From Promethearchaeota archaeon (lineage in GTDB: Archaea > Asgardarchaeota > Lokiarchaeia > Sigynarchaeales > SOKP01), in contig JAHLWJ010000141.1 in the NCBI GenBank assembly GCA_019057975.1, positions 1-10,896 on the forward strand: a DNA stretch of 10,896 bases. Reading direction: 5' to 3'. Shown here piece by piece: positions 1-6,650 of the stretch (positions are counted from its first letter, which is position 1; every line of letters starts with the position of its first letter). Both the position numbers and the translations under genes were made by a program. Under the pieces are notes generated by a model, which saw only the letters and a list, made by a program, of their open reading frames with translations, was not told where the DNA came from and did not search any database.

Positions 1-490
1 TATTGGGAAGGATTGTTCTTAGTGATGCAAAAGTAATATCAATAGTGCAAATATCCACTTCTTCAATTATATTTGGCACATTCCGAGCATCTACACCTAA
101 CATCGGAATTATTTTTCCTTTTATTTTCTCACATCTTAGTGACGGGTGAAGTAAATCCGTAGCTTTGTCTATAACATATATTTTTCTTGCTCCATTTTTT
201 AAAAGACAATCAGTAAAACCACCAACTGAAGCACCTATGTCTACACAAGTTTTATTTTCAACCGAAATTGAAAAATATTTTAATGCAGCTTCTAATTTTA
301 ATCCTCCTCGGCTCACATAAGGAAATTCTTTCTCTAAAGTAATTTCTAAAGAATTGTCTACTTTTTTTCCAGGCTTTATTATTTTTTTTCCATTAACCGA
401 TACATAACCGCTTGTTATTAACCACTGTGCTTTAGTTCTACTTTCAACTAACCTTCTATCTACTAAAATAACATCGATTCTTTCTTTCAT
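1..490 (-). CDS. tlyA: TlyA-family S4-domain rRNA 2'-O-methyltransferase (partial, C-terminus beyond left edge)
   Basis: An ATG at 490-488 opens a reading frame that runs off the left edge after 163 residues. Residues 1-52 look like an S4 RNA-binding domain (ESRTKAQWLITSGYVSVNGK). Next comes the TlyA signature YVSRGGLKLEAAL (58-70), carrying the first lysine of the FtsJ-type K-D-K-E set (K65). The SAM-binding loop is DIGASVGGFTDCLL (84-97), and TIDITFASL (149-157) holds the catalytic-type aspartate D151. The second lysine and the glutamate would lie outside the window. TlyA proteins are usually about 250-270 residues and, in bacteria, 2'-O-methylate cytidines in 16S and/or 23S rRNA; the target in this organism is unknown. 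The gene follows the RuvC-like gene on the same strand after a 43-bp gap. No Shine-Dalgarno sequence is visible. The family assignment is secure; the substrate is inferred. Confidence 0.9.
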   Translation of the reverse strand, partial: MKERIDVILVDRRLVESRTKAQWLITSGYVSVNGKKIIKPGKKVDNSLEITLEKEFPYVSRGGLKLEAALKYFSISVENKTCVDIGASVGGFTDCLLKNGARKIYVIDKATDLLHPSLRCEKIKGKIIPMLGVDARNVPNIIEEVDICTIDITFASLRTILPN

Positions 491-533
491 TAATATTATC
501 AATTAACCTCTATAGCTTAATAATCTCTTTTTT

Positions 534-1376
534 TTATTCCATTATCATCTTAGCAGACTGACTAAGTGAAATATCATTGTTTATTATTTTTTCTATTATA
601 TCTTTAACTTCTATAGGTGACTCATTAACTACTTTTAATAATTTTTCATTCTCTTTTCTATTATTTAAATTTAGAATTTTATATTGTTTGATTGAATTGA
701 GAGGATCTAAGCTATCAACTTCTACACCGCTCCAAAGAGCTATTATTAAAGCAGAAAGTTCATGTTTAGTTCTAAATCTCTTTTTTATATTTTGGATTTT
801 AATTTTTGAGGATTTTGACTCATTAATTAAATAAATTTTCATCTTATTTCTTTTCTGAAATATATTAATAATTTGTTCAATAAGCTTTGCAGTAAATGTT
901 AAAACACCACTTCCAAATTTAAATGTTAATTGTAGCAGATCAGGATTATCAGTTTGGAAACAATCTATATAATCTTTAATGAAATCAATGATAACATTTT
1001 CATCATAAAAAGTATGAGAATTAAAATAATAATCATCCACAAACACAACCAATCCTACTTGTTTAGAACCAGGGTCAATAGAAAAGAGTAAATCGGTATA
1101 ATTATCTTTATAATTTGTTCTATAAGCCGCTAATACTTTTAATATGTAATGTTTAAAATTTTCCTCCTTACTATATGGGAGAATCTTCAATTTTTTATAA
1201 TGTTCTTTAAATCTATCAAACTCTTTAGATGTTGTAAGAAGTAGCGAGGAAATATCTGGAATTTTTGATAATCCACTCAATATCTTAAACTTAATATTTA
1301 GTTGATCAAGTTCCCTATTTAATCTATAAAAAAAATTCAGATTCTCCGTATATACATATAAAATTTTATTTCTCAA
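534..1376 (-). CDS. RuvC-like / RNase H-fold protein of unknown function
   Basis: A 280-residue protein that I do not recognise as a named family. The middle begins with SIDPGSKQVGLVVF (99-112), which closely resembles RuvC motif I (IDPG..xxG) with the metal-binding aspartate at D101. A KFGSG segment (153-157) follows, then LINESKSSK (183-191) with acidic E186, and RTKHELSALIIALWSG (202-217), which resembles the last RuvC helix where a His/Asp acts. Residues 1-60 look like a separate alpha/beta segment (ILYVYTENLNFFYRLNREL), and 248-280 are helical, possibly a small DNA-binding tail. The start is a TTG at 1376-1374: no in-frame ATG precedes M178 and a stop lies immediately upstream. It is transcribed away from a RadB-like ATPase across only 44 bp, suggesting a role in recombination or nucleic-acid processing. 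Catalysis is inferred from motifs only, and an inactive RNase H-fold protein is possible. Confidence 0.72.
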   Translation of the reverse strand: MRNKILYVYTENLNFFYRLNRELDQLNIKFKILSGLSKIPDISSLLLTTSKEFDRFKEHYKKLKILPYSKEENFKHYILKVLAAYRTNYKDNYTDLLFSIDPGSKQVGLVVFVDDYYFNSHTFYDENVIIDFIKDYIDCFQTDNPDLLQLTFKFGSGVLTFTAKLIEQIINIFQKRNKMKIYLINESKSSKIKIQNIKKRFRTKHELSALIIALWSGVEVDSLDPLNSIKQYKILNLNNRKENEKLLKVVNESPIEVKDIIEKIINNDISLSQSAKMIME

Positions 1377-1420
1377 ATTATAATTATTAATATTAAATAA
1401 AATTAATAATTTTTAATTAA
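1377..1420. promoter_or_regulatory. 44-bp divergent promoter region between RuvC-like and RadB-like genes
   Basis: The gap is entirely A/T. For the plus-strand gene, a TATA-like tattaaataa at 1391-1400 sits about 25 bases before the ATG, the spacing expected for a leaderless archaeal transcript. The minus-strand element would fall near 1400-1408 but is less distinct. There is no Shine-Dalgarno sequence on either side. Because all of this lies within 44 bp, the two core promoters must overlap if both are used. Confidence 0.4.
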
Positions 1421-2110
1421 ATGAAATTTCCAAACTCAATATTAAATGAATATTTTAAAAGAATCCCATTTTTTAAAGGTATAATTTCCATTTGGGGGGA
1501 TTTTGGAGTTGGAAAAACTACATTTGCAATCCAAACTTCAATGAACTCCATTAAAAATGGCAATAAAATTATTTATATTTATTCCAAACCAATTTTTCCT
1601 TCTGAAAAAATCAATAGAATCTTCAAAGATTCAATAGAAATTCTTGATAAAATTACCTTTATTATTCCAGATAATTTTAATGATTTACATAACATAGTGT
1701 TTAATTTAGAATATTTAATTTTAAGAAACTTAAATGAAGCAAATAATCATTATAATCTAATTATAATCGATTCACTCACAGATCTATATCGATTAGAATT
1801 AAATAGAGAAAAAAAAGATAAAAATTACAACTTAAACTATTATTTAAATCAAATTTTAGCAAATCTTTCCTATCTAAACGACTCTTACAATATAAATATC
1901 TTAATTGTTAATGAAAAAGTTCAAATCAGAGAAAATAATCAACCAACAGAAATTCAAAGTGGGGGCAAAGTAATGGAATATTGGGTATCATTAGATATAA
2001 AAATTGAGCGTACAAAAATATTAAAAGAGAGAAAATTTACTCTAACAAAACACCCTGAAGATAAACACATAACCTACATGTCTAGATTAACTGAAAATGG
2101 ATTTCAGTAA
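1421..2110 (+). CDS. RadB-like RecA-superfamily ATPase
   Basis: A 229-residue, single-domain P-loop ATPase. Walker A is GDFGVGKTT (26-34) and Walker B is LIIID (113-117), followed by SLTDLYR. NILIVNEKVQIR (159-170) occupies the place of the RadA strand that usually reads VVTNQV. GGKVMEYWVSLDIKIER (181-197) matches the end of loop L2 and the ATP-cap strand of RadA/RadB. The length fits RadB (about 220-240 residues) and there is no helix-hairpin-helix domain. The usual STGxxxLDxLLGGG before Walker A is not recognisable, and YSKP replaces the common IDTE after the P-loop, so this is a divergent member. RadB proteins are recombination accessory factors that bind DNA and ATP; that role is inferred here. 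The gene shares a divergent promoter with a RuvC-like protein and is followed by trm1 after 54 bp. A KaiC-like ATPase is the alternative. Confidence 0.75.
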   Translation: MKFPNSILNEYFKRIPFFKGIISIWGDFGVGKTTFAIQTSMNSIKNGNKIIYIYSKPIFPSEKINRIFKDSIEILDKITFIIPDNFNDLHNIVFNLEYLILRNLNEANNHYNLIIIDSLTDLYRLELNREKKDKNYNLNYYLNQILANLSYLNDSYNINILIVNEKVQIRENNQPTEIQSGGKVMEYWVSLDIKIERTKILKERKFTLTKHPEDKHITYMSRLTENGFQ

Positions 2111-2133
2111 TAAAAGCAATTATTAGAATTACA

Positions 2134-2147
2134 ATATTTAATTTATT
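2134..2147 (+). promoter_or_regulatory. TATA-like box upstream of trm1
   Basis: atatttaatttatt lies 18-31 bases before the ATG at 2165, inside the 54-bp gap after the RadB-like gene. There is no Shine-Dalgarno sequence near the start. The spacing suggests that trm1 can be transcribed from its own leaderless promoter rather than only by read-through. Confidence 0.4.
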
Positions 2148-2164
2148 TTTTAGATATTACATAA

Positions 2165-3412
2165 ATGAGAATGAAAAAAAAAGAAAAATTAATAAATTCT
2201 AATTTAAGTACGATTAAAGAAGGAAACGCTGAATTTTATATTCATACTACTGATAAAGATTCGATTCCTTCAAAATCCATGATTGTTTTTTATAATCAAA
2301 AAATGGAAATTAATAGAGATGTTTCTAATTTAGCGATTATGGCTTACGACAAAGTATATAACCAACATCCACTCATAATTGTAGATTCAATGGCTGCTTC
2401 AGGAATAAGCTCTATTCGAATATTAAAAGATTGTAAAAATGTTAAGAAAATTTATATAAATGACATTAATCCAATCGCAGTTGATCTAATCAATAAAAAT
2501 TTATCTTTAAACGGAATTTATAATCATCCCGCTCACATTGAAGTGTCAAGGAAAGAAGCAAATTTCTTATTTTCCGAAATAGCACAAAATTCTTATACCT
2601 CCTCTAATAACAGTCCACAAAAACCTAATGTAATCTCAATTGATCCATTTGGTACACCTAACCTATATATTGATGGTGCTTTTAAAGCTATCCAAAAAGT
2701 AGATGGATTATTATGTATTACTGCTACTGATACAGCAGTTTTATTTGGGGTTAGACCAAAAAGTTGTATTCGAAAATATATGTCTAAACCTTTACATACT
2801 GAATTCTGTAAAGAAATTGGTGCCCGTATATTAATATATTTTATATCAAGAATTGCAAATGTGAACAAAATGGGAATAATTCCCTTGCTAACATTTTATT
2901 CCTCACATTTTTTAAGAGTCTTTTGCTTAACCTTCAAAAATAGAAAGAAAATCTCACAGTATTTTAAAGATTATGGCTATTTAATTCATTGTAATAATTG
3001 TGGATATTACTCAACTTTTCGAGATAATATTTTAGGATTACCTAATCATTGTCCAATTTGTAAGGAATTTAACCATATTGAATACGCAGGTCCTCTGTGG
3101 GTTAATGAAATTCATGATTTAAGATTTATTAATGAAATGATTCTTTTAAACCAAGAATTTCAATATAGAAATAAAAATAGGATTAGTAAATTGTTAAATC
3201 TTATTCAAGAAGAAATAAAAATGCATCCTTTTTATTACAATATCCATAAATTAAGCAAAAACTTAAAACTTTCAAATATTCCAAAATTAGATACAATCTT
3301 AACTTCTATTAGAAGAAAAGGATACAAAATTTCAAGAACACATTTTGATTTTTTATCAATTAAAACGAATATGGATATAATTTCGATTAAAAATATGTTA
3401 TTAGAATTATAA
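2165..3412 (+). CDS. trm1: tRNA (guanine(26)-N(2))-dimethyltransferase Trm1
   Basis: A 415-residue SAM-dependent methyltransferase that forms m2G/m2,2G at position 26 of tRNA. Family landmarks appear in order: the N-terminal EGNAEFYIH (19-27); VFYNQKMEINRD (41-52), the Trm1 FYNPxMxxNRD motif; the SAM loop DSMAASGISSIR (74-85); the acidic end of the next strand, INDINPIAV (98-106); and the catalytic motif IDPFGTP (159-165), followed by YIDGA and ITATDTAVLFG (185-195). The C-terminal domain has a four-cysteine zinc site, CNNC (276-279) and CPIC (296-299), as in archaeal Trm1. Length is slightly above the usual archaeal size of about 380 residues. The start is ATG 2165; an ATG two codons later is equally possible. 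The next gene, an FtsJ-type RNA methyltransferase, begins 10 bp after the stop, so the two are probably co-transcribed. Confidence 0.96.
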   Translation: MRMKKKEKLINSNLSTIKEGNAEFYIHTTDKDSIPSKSMIVFYNQKMEINRDVSNLAIMAYDKVYNQHPLIIVDSMAASGISSIRILKDCKNVKKIYINDINPIAVDLINKNLSLNGIYNHPAHIEVSRKEANFLFSEIAQNSYTSSNNSPQKPNVISIDPFGTPNLYIDGAFKAIQKVDGLLCITATDTAVLFGVRPKSCIRKYMSKPLHTEFCKEIGARILIYFISRIANVNKMGIIPLLTFYSSHFLRVFCLTFKNRKKISQYFKDYGYLIHCNNCGYYSTFRDNILGLPNHCPICKEFNHIEYAGPLWVNEIHDLRFINEMILLNQEFQYRNKNRISKLLNLIQEEIKMHPFYYNIHKLSKNLKLSNIPKLDTILTSIRRKGYKISRTHFDFLSIKTNMDIISIKNMLLEL

Positions 3413-3422
3413 GATTATTAGA

Positions 3423-4070
3423 TTGAAAATCATCTTGACAAATAATCATACAAATCATAAAAAAGATCCACATTATCAGAAAGCAAAAAAAGAAGGATTT
3501 AGAGCAAGATCAGCCTACAAATTATTAGATATTCAAAAAAGATATAATATTTTCAAAAGAGCATTCTATATCTTAGATTTAGGATCTGCTCCTGGTTCTT
3601 GGCTTCAAGTTGCTAAAAGATTTGCAGAGGATAATTTAACTAAATATAATGATCAGTATTACAATCGAGATCATTATAAAATATTGGGTGATGATATTAA
3701 AAAAGTATCCCCGATTGAAAATATTGACCTACTAATTATGGATTTCACAAGTCCTGAATTTTATGATAAGGTTCAATCTTATTTTCAGACTAAAATTGAT
3801 TTAATAATATCTGATGCCTCTATTAATAAAACAGGTAATAAATTCTCAGACCATTTAAAACAGATTAATCTTTGTTATAAAGTTCTTGACATAGCAAAAA
3901 CTCATTTAAAATATAAGGGTGTTTTGGTGTTGAAAACTTTTCAAGGATCCGATTTTAACAAATTGGTTACAAAAATTAAGAAGGAATTTAGAATATTGAA
4001 AGCTTTTAAACCAAGATCCTCCAAAAAAAAAAGTAATGAAATTTATCTTGTTGGATTGCAGAAGAGATAA
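3423..4070 (+). CDS. rlmE: FtsJ/RlmE-family RNA 2'-O-methyltransferase
   Basis: A 215-residue Rossmann methyltransferase of the RrmJ/FtsJ family. It shows the start-proximal motif RARSAYKLLDI (28-38) and the SAM-binding DLGSAPGSWLQVA (52-64). The full K-D-K-E catalytic set is present: K33, D131 (in ISDAS), K171 (LVLKTFQG) and E206 (SNEIYLVG). In bacteria this family methylates U2552 of 23S rRNA; eukaryotic relatives include Trm7, which acts on the tRNA anticodon loop, so the target here could be either. Residues 66-86 form a low-complexity, Asn/Tyr-rich insertion between the SAM loop and the next strand. The start is a TTG at 3423, 10 bp after the trm1 stop, with no in-frame ATG near the expected N-terminus. 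The stop codon touches the stop of the convergent TFE-beta-like gene with no base between them. Confidence 0.93.
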   Translation: MKIILTNNHTNHKKDPHYQKAKKEGFRARSAYKLLDIQKRYNIFKRAFYILDLGSAPGSWLQVAKRFAEDNLTKYNDQYYNRDHYKILGDDIKKVSPIENIDLLIMDFTSPEFYDKVQSYFQTKIDLIISDASINKTGNKFSDHLKQINLCYKVLDIAKTHLKYKGVLVLKTFQGSDFNKLVTKIKKEFRILKAFKPRSSKKKSNEIYLVGLQKR

Positions 4071-4081
4071 TTAGATATCTC
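4064..4081. repeat. Short inverted repeat across abutting convergent stop codons
   Basis: GAGATA (4064-4069), a six-base spacer and TATCTC (4076-4081) form a 6-bp stem. It spans the TAA of rlmE and the directly adjacent TAA of the opposite-strand gene. No long T-run follows on either strand, so a terminator role is weakly supported; the repeat may be chance. Confidence 0.25.
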
Positions 4082-4682
4082 GTAAACTTGCTTTTATTTC
4101 ATCAAAATTTATATTATATTCTTTATCATTTGATCTAATATCAATCCACTCTGTTAGCCATGGGCATTGAAATGGATTAAACTGATCCATATTTGTATCA
4201 TTACACTTATTTCGAAAAGGACAGATAAAACATGGCTGTCTAGAAAACATATTCCATACAAACTCCTTTTGATCTGTGTCTATTTTAACAACTTTAACTT
4301 TGGCATCTAATTCTTCAATTGAATTAATACGTTTTGTCCAAGAAGCTTCAACTAACTCTCTCTTTATATTAATTTTTGACTGTAAGAATAAAATATCTAA
4401 AATTTCATCTAATTCATTAGACTCTGTATCACTTAGCTTTCGAAGTTCATTAAAATAGAGCACCTTTTCTCGATTAATAATATTTAATACTACTTTTTCG
4501 TTTTTACGTAATGCCCTATTAAATTCTTTCTTTTTTTCTTCTATTCTTTCAATTCTTCGTTCGACTTCTGATTTTTCATCCGTGGGCCCTTCAATTCTTT
4601 CTTTTATTTTACATTTATGACGAGATAAATAAGCAAAACTCTTCCCACAATACGGGCAAGTCTCTTTTTTCTTTTTAGCCAT
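4071..4682 (-). CDS. TFE-beta/RPC39-like transcription factor with N-terminal zinc finger
   Basis: A 203-residue protein. The C-terminal part reads FSRQPCFICPFRNKC...NPFQCPWLTEWI (146-180), with cysteines C151, C154, C160 and C173 spaced CX2CX5CX12C. From memory, this matches the Fe-S cluster module of the RNA polymerase III subunit RPC39/RPC34 and its archaeal relative TFE-beta, including the P between the first cysteines and the closing TEWL/I. Upstream, residues 60-118 have the alternation expected of a winged helix (EKVVLNIINREKVLYFNELRK, LDEILDILF). Residues 9-24 (CPYCGKSFAYLSRHKC) form a separate CX2CX9HXC zinc finger, followed by a charged, probably coiled-coil stretch (36-60). TFE-beta pairs with TFE-alpha to help open promoter DNA. 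The zinc finger is not part of the TFE-beta architecture I know. ATG start at 4682; no Shine-Dalgarno sequence. Confidence 0.72.
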   Translation of the reverse strand: MAKKKKETCPYCGKSFAYLSRHKCKIKERIEGPTDEKSEVERRIERIEEKKKEFNRALRKNEKVVLNIINREKVLYFNELRKLSDTESNELDEILDILFLQSKINIKRELVEASWTKRINSIEELDAKVKVVKIDTDQKEFVWNMFSRQPCFICPFRNKCNDTNMDQFNPFQCPWLTEWIDIRSNDKEYNINFDEIKASLRDI

Positions 4683-4861
4683 TTTATTGGGATATTAATA
4701 TTTTTTCCAAAATATAATTTTACATTTTAAGCGTTATATGATATTAATTTTATGTTTATTTTTAAATTAATTTTTCGTTTTTATTCTAGACTTCTAATTG
4801 TTTAGTTTTTAATTATTATCTGCAAACTATATTTAAATTTAAATTACCTTAATACATATAA
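4683..4861. promoter_or_regulatory. Divergent intergenic region with TATA box for the RadA-like gene
   Basis: This 179-bp stretch is the longest gene-free segment in the window. On the plus strand gcaaactatatttaaat (4822-4838) looks like a BRE/TATA element, centred about 28 bases before the ATG at 4862, so the transcript is probably leaderless. The following atttaaatttaaatt (4831-4845) is partly self-complementary. For the minus-strand TFE-beta-like gene, an A/T element near 4709-4719 is a possible TATA box. I see no small ORF or RNA gene in the remainder. Confidence 0.45.
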
Positions 4862-5680
4862 ATGTGTCTTCATGAAATTTTAGAAATTAAAAAATCCCAA
4901 ATCATAAACCCTAGCCAAATTATTTCTATATCACAAGATCAGCAAAAAAATCGAATAATTTTACCCTTGGGTTCCAGAAATTTTGATGATGTAATAGGAG
5001 GCGGTTTTTGTTCAAAAAAGAAATATTTGATATTTGGGTCTAGCAAAACAGGTAAAACCCAGTTATGTCACCAATTATGTGTTCAAGCTTATAAACATCT
5101 CAATAAAATATTAGGATTTGAAAATATTAAATATATTTTTTATTTTGATACAGAAAACACATTTCGTCCTGAAAGAATAAGAGAATTATTAACACCTTCT
5201 GAGTTTGAAATTCATAGTGTACTTGAAAGTGTCTTAGTATCAAAAATTATGAGTAATTCAGCATTTTTACTTGCTTTAAAGGATTTTGAAAATGCTATTA
5301 TGAAAAATCGTGGAGGTATATTAATTATTGACACAATTAACAATCATTTTAGGTCTGATTTAGGCAATAGAAGTATTTCATTTAATAAAGCAAAGGATGC
5401 ATTTTTTAAGATTGTAAAAAAAATTGATGAGCTTACTTATAAATATAATTTAATTACAATAGTAACCTCCCAAGTTGCTTCCAATTTCTCTGAAAAAGCA
5501 ATAATTCGAGAATTACCTGTAGGGAACCAGTTTTTAAACCACTTCTTTTCAGAATACCTATATTTGAGCAAAAAAAATAGAGAAATGAATTATGTTCAAC
5601 TAGTTAATTCATTAAATCTTTCAGAAAGAAAACTTCTTTATAAAATTACGTCAAAAGGGATTCAAGACTATATGATTTAA
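4862..5680 (+). CDS. RadA/Rad51-family recombinase paralogue lacking the helix-hairpin-helix domain
   Basis: A 272-residue RecA-fold ATPase. LPLGSRNFDDVIGGGF (34-49) corresponds to the RadA STGSxxLDxLLGGG segment. Walker A is GSSKTGKTQ (59-67), YFDTENTFRPERIRE (94-108) is the RadA IDTENTFRPERI motif with E98, and Walker B is ILIID (153-157), followed by NHFRSDL. TIVTSQVASN (199-208) precedes loop L2. The RadA GGH after L2 is replaced by GNQ (221-223). RadA normally has about 320-350 residues because of an N-terminal HhH domain; here only about 30 residues precede the core and no FxxA-type polymerisation motif is evident. It is therefore more likely a RadB- or Rad51-paralogue-like accessory protein than the main recombinase, although a divergent RadA cannot be excluded. 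ATG start, leaderless-type promoter. It converges on mptE with a 4-bp gap. Confidence 0.85.
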   Translation: MCLHEILEIKKSQIINPSQIISISQDQQKNRIILPLGSRNFDDVIGGGFCSKKKYLIFGSSKTGKTQLCHQLCVQAYKHLNKILGFENIKYIFYFDTENTFRPERIRELLTPSEFEIHSVLESVLVSKIMSNSAFLLALKDFENAIMKNRGGILIIDTINNHFRSDLGNRSISFNKAKDAFFKIVKKIDELTYKYNLITIVTSQVASNFSEKAIIRELPVGNQFLNHFFSEYLYLSKKNREMNYVQLVNSLNLSERKLLYKITSKGIQDYMI

Positions 5681-5684
5681 GAAT

Positions 5685-6530
5685 TCAAGAATTAATCATT
5701 TCTAAAAGATCTTTTATAGAAATATATTTAAATTTATCAGATACTACCTCAGAATTTACAAAAAACATCTCATTTATTATTTTGGTTTTAATCCACTCTA
5801 ATAACTCAACTGCATAGCGCAGTTTCTTTTTTTTAATCAAAGAACCTTCTTGATCGCTCTTAATATCTAATTTGGAGTATTTCCCAACAATATTCTTAAA
5901 ATCCATTCCGATTAGAAATATCGTTTGAGATGGATTTAATAATTTATGAATAAAATAAAGAATCCTATCTCCATCTGTAAACCCTCCAGGGCTTACAACG
6001 TTCTCTATGGGTTCCACTTGAGTCGTTCCTATAACATTTTCAAATTCTAGTATATTCTTTTCAAAAGATATTAATTTTTCAATGTTATCTCCATGTGAAT
6101 GAATAATATTAAAATTTGAATAATTAAATTCATTCTTTGTTATTCCATCTAGATCTGAAAATATTGCATCAATGGTTATATTTCTTTCTCTCAAAAAAAC
6201 TGAAGCACCATTAGCAGCTAAATTGATAAATTTTTCAAAAAAATTTCTCCCTTTTAGTCTCAATATTGTATCAACGGTCTCTTTTAATGAAGGACCACAG
6301 CCATAAATTGAAATTGCTGGTTTTGATCCGACCTGGTTTTTAAAAGACTTTATAATATTCTCTATTTTCCAGTTATGGTTTTTTTTAGCTAAGATACCTG
6401 ATAAATAATCACGTGCTTTACAGTCTTTTTGATAATCAAATTTAAAATCTCTTATTATTTGAAAATAAATATCTTTAAATTCTTCATAGAAATTTAGTTT
6501 ATTCTCTAGTTTTGAAACCATATCATTCAA
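5685..6530 (-). CDS. mptE: 6-hydroxymethyl-7,8-dihydropterin pyrophosphokinase, MptE family (DUF115)
   Basis: A 281-residue protein of the archaeal MptE family, which transfers pyrophosphate from ATP to 6-hydroxymethyl-7,8-dihydropterin on the way to tetrahydromethanopterin or folate. Diagnostic motifs: SIYGCGPSLKETVD (74-87), NLAANGASVFL (103-113), AIFSDLDGI (122-130), IIHSHGDN (142-149), GTTQVEP (168-174), SPGGFTDGDR (180-189) and FLIGMDF (205-211). This family is unrelated in sequence to bacterial FolK. The N-terminal 60 residues are helical and less conserved, making the protein a little longer than many homologues. The start is ambiguous: TTG at 6530 or ATG at 6521, three codons later; neither has a Shine-Dalgarno sequence. 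The stop is TGA. It is divergent from gcvH across 120 bp and has no co-oriented pterin gene beside it in this window. Confidence 0.9.
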   Translation of the reverse strand: MNDMVSKLENKLNFYEEFKDIYFQIIRDFKFDYQKDCKARDYLSGILAKKNHNWKIENIIKSFKNQVGSKPAISIYGCGPSLKETVDTILRLKGRNFFEKFINLAANGASVFLRERNITIDAIFSDLDGITKNEFNYSNFNIIHSHGDNIEKLISFEKNILEFENVIGTTQVEPIENVVSPGGFTDGDRILYFIHKLLNPSQTIFLIGMDFKNIVGKYSKLDIKSDQEGSLIKKKKLRYAVELLEWIKTKIINEMFFVNSEVVSDKFKYISIKDLLEMINS

Positions 6531-6634
6531 ATAATCTAACTTTAAATCTCAATAATAAAATTTTAAATTATTACCTTAATTAATAAAAACATACTATTTA
6601 ATTCAATATTATTTTAATTCATAAATAAATTTAA

Positions 6635-6640
6635 AAGGAG
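6635..6640 (+). promoter_or_regulatory. Shine-Dalgarno sequence of gcvH
   Basis: AAGGAG lies 10 bases before the ATG at 6651 and is the clearest ribosome binding site in the window. It implies a transcript with a real 5' leader, unlike most neighbours. A TATA-like actattta at 6593-6600 is upstream at a compatible distance. Confidence 0.75.
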
Positions 6641-6650
6641 TTAGACAAAA

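Noticed and set aside
577..834. Plus-strand open frame opposite the RuvC-like gene
   Set aside because: It lies wholly inside a better-supported gene on the other strand and its low-complexity hydrophobic/serine-rich translation matches nothing I recognise.
2593..2868. Minus-strand open frame inside trm1
   Set aside because: It is antisense to the most conserved part of Trm1 (DPFG and ATDTA region) and has no independent support.
4276..4458. Plus-strand 60-codon frame inside the TFE-beta-like gene
   Set aside because: Antisense shadow of a coding region, with no promoter or recognisable product.
5672..5698. ATGATT...AATCAT inverted repeat across the radA-like/mptE convergent ends as a terminator
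   Set aside because: The arms are 6 bp with a 16-base A/T spacer and no T-run; the sequence is largely the two coding ends.
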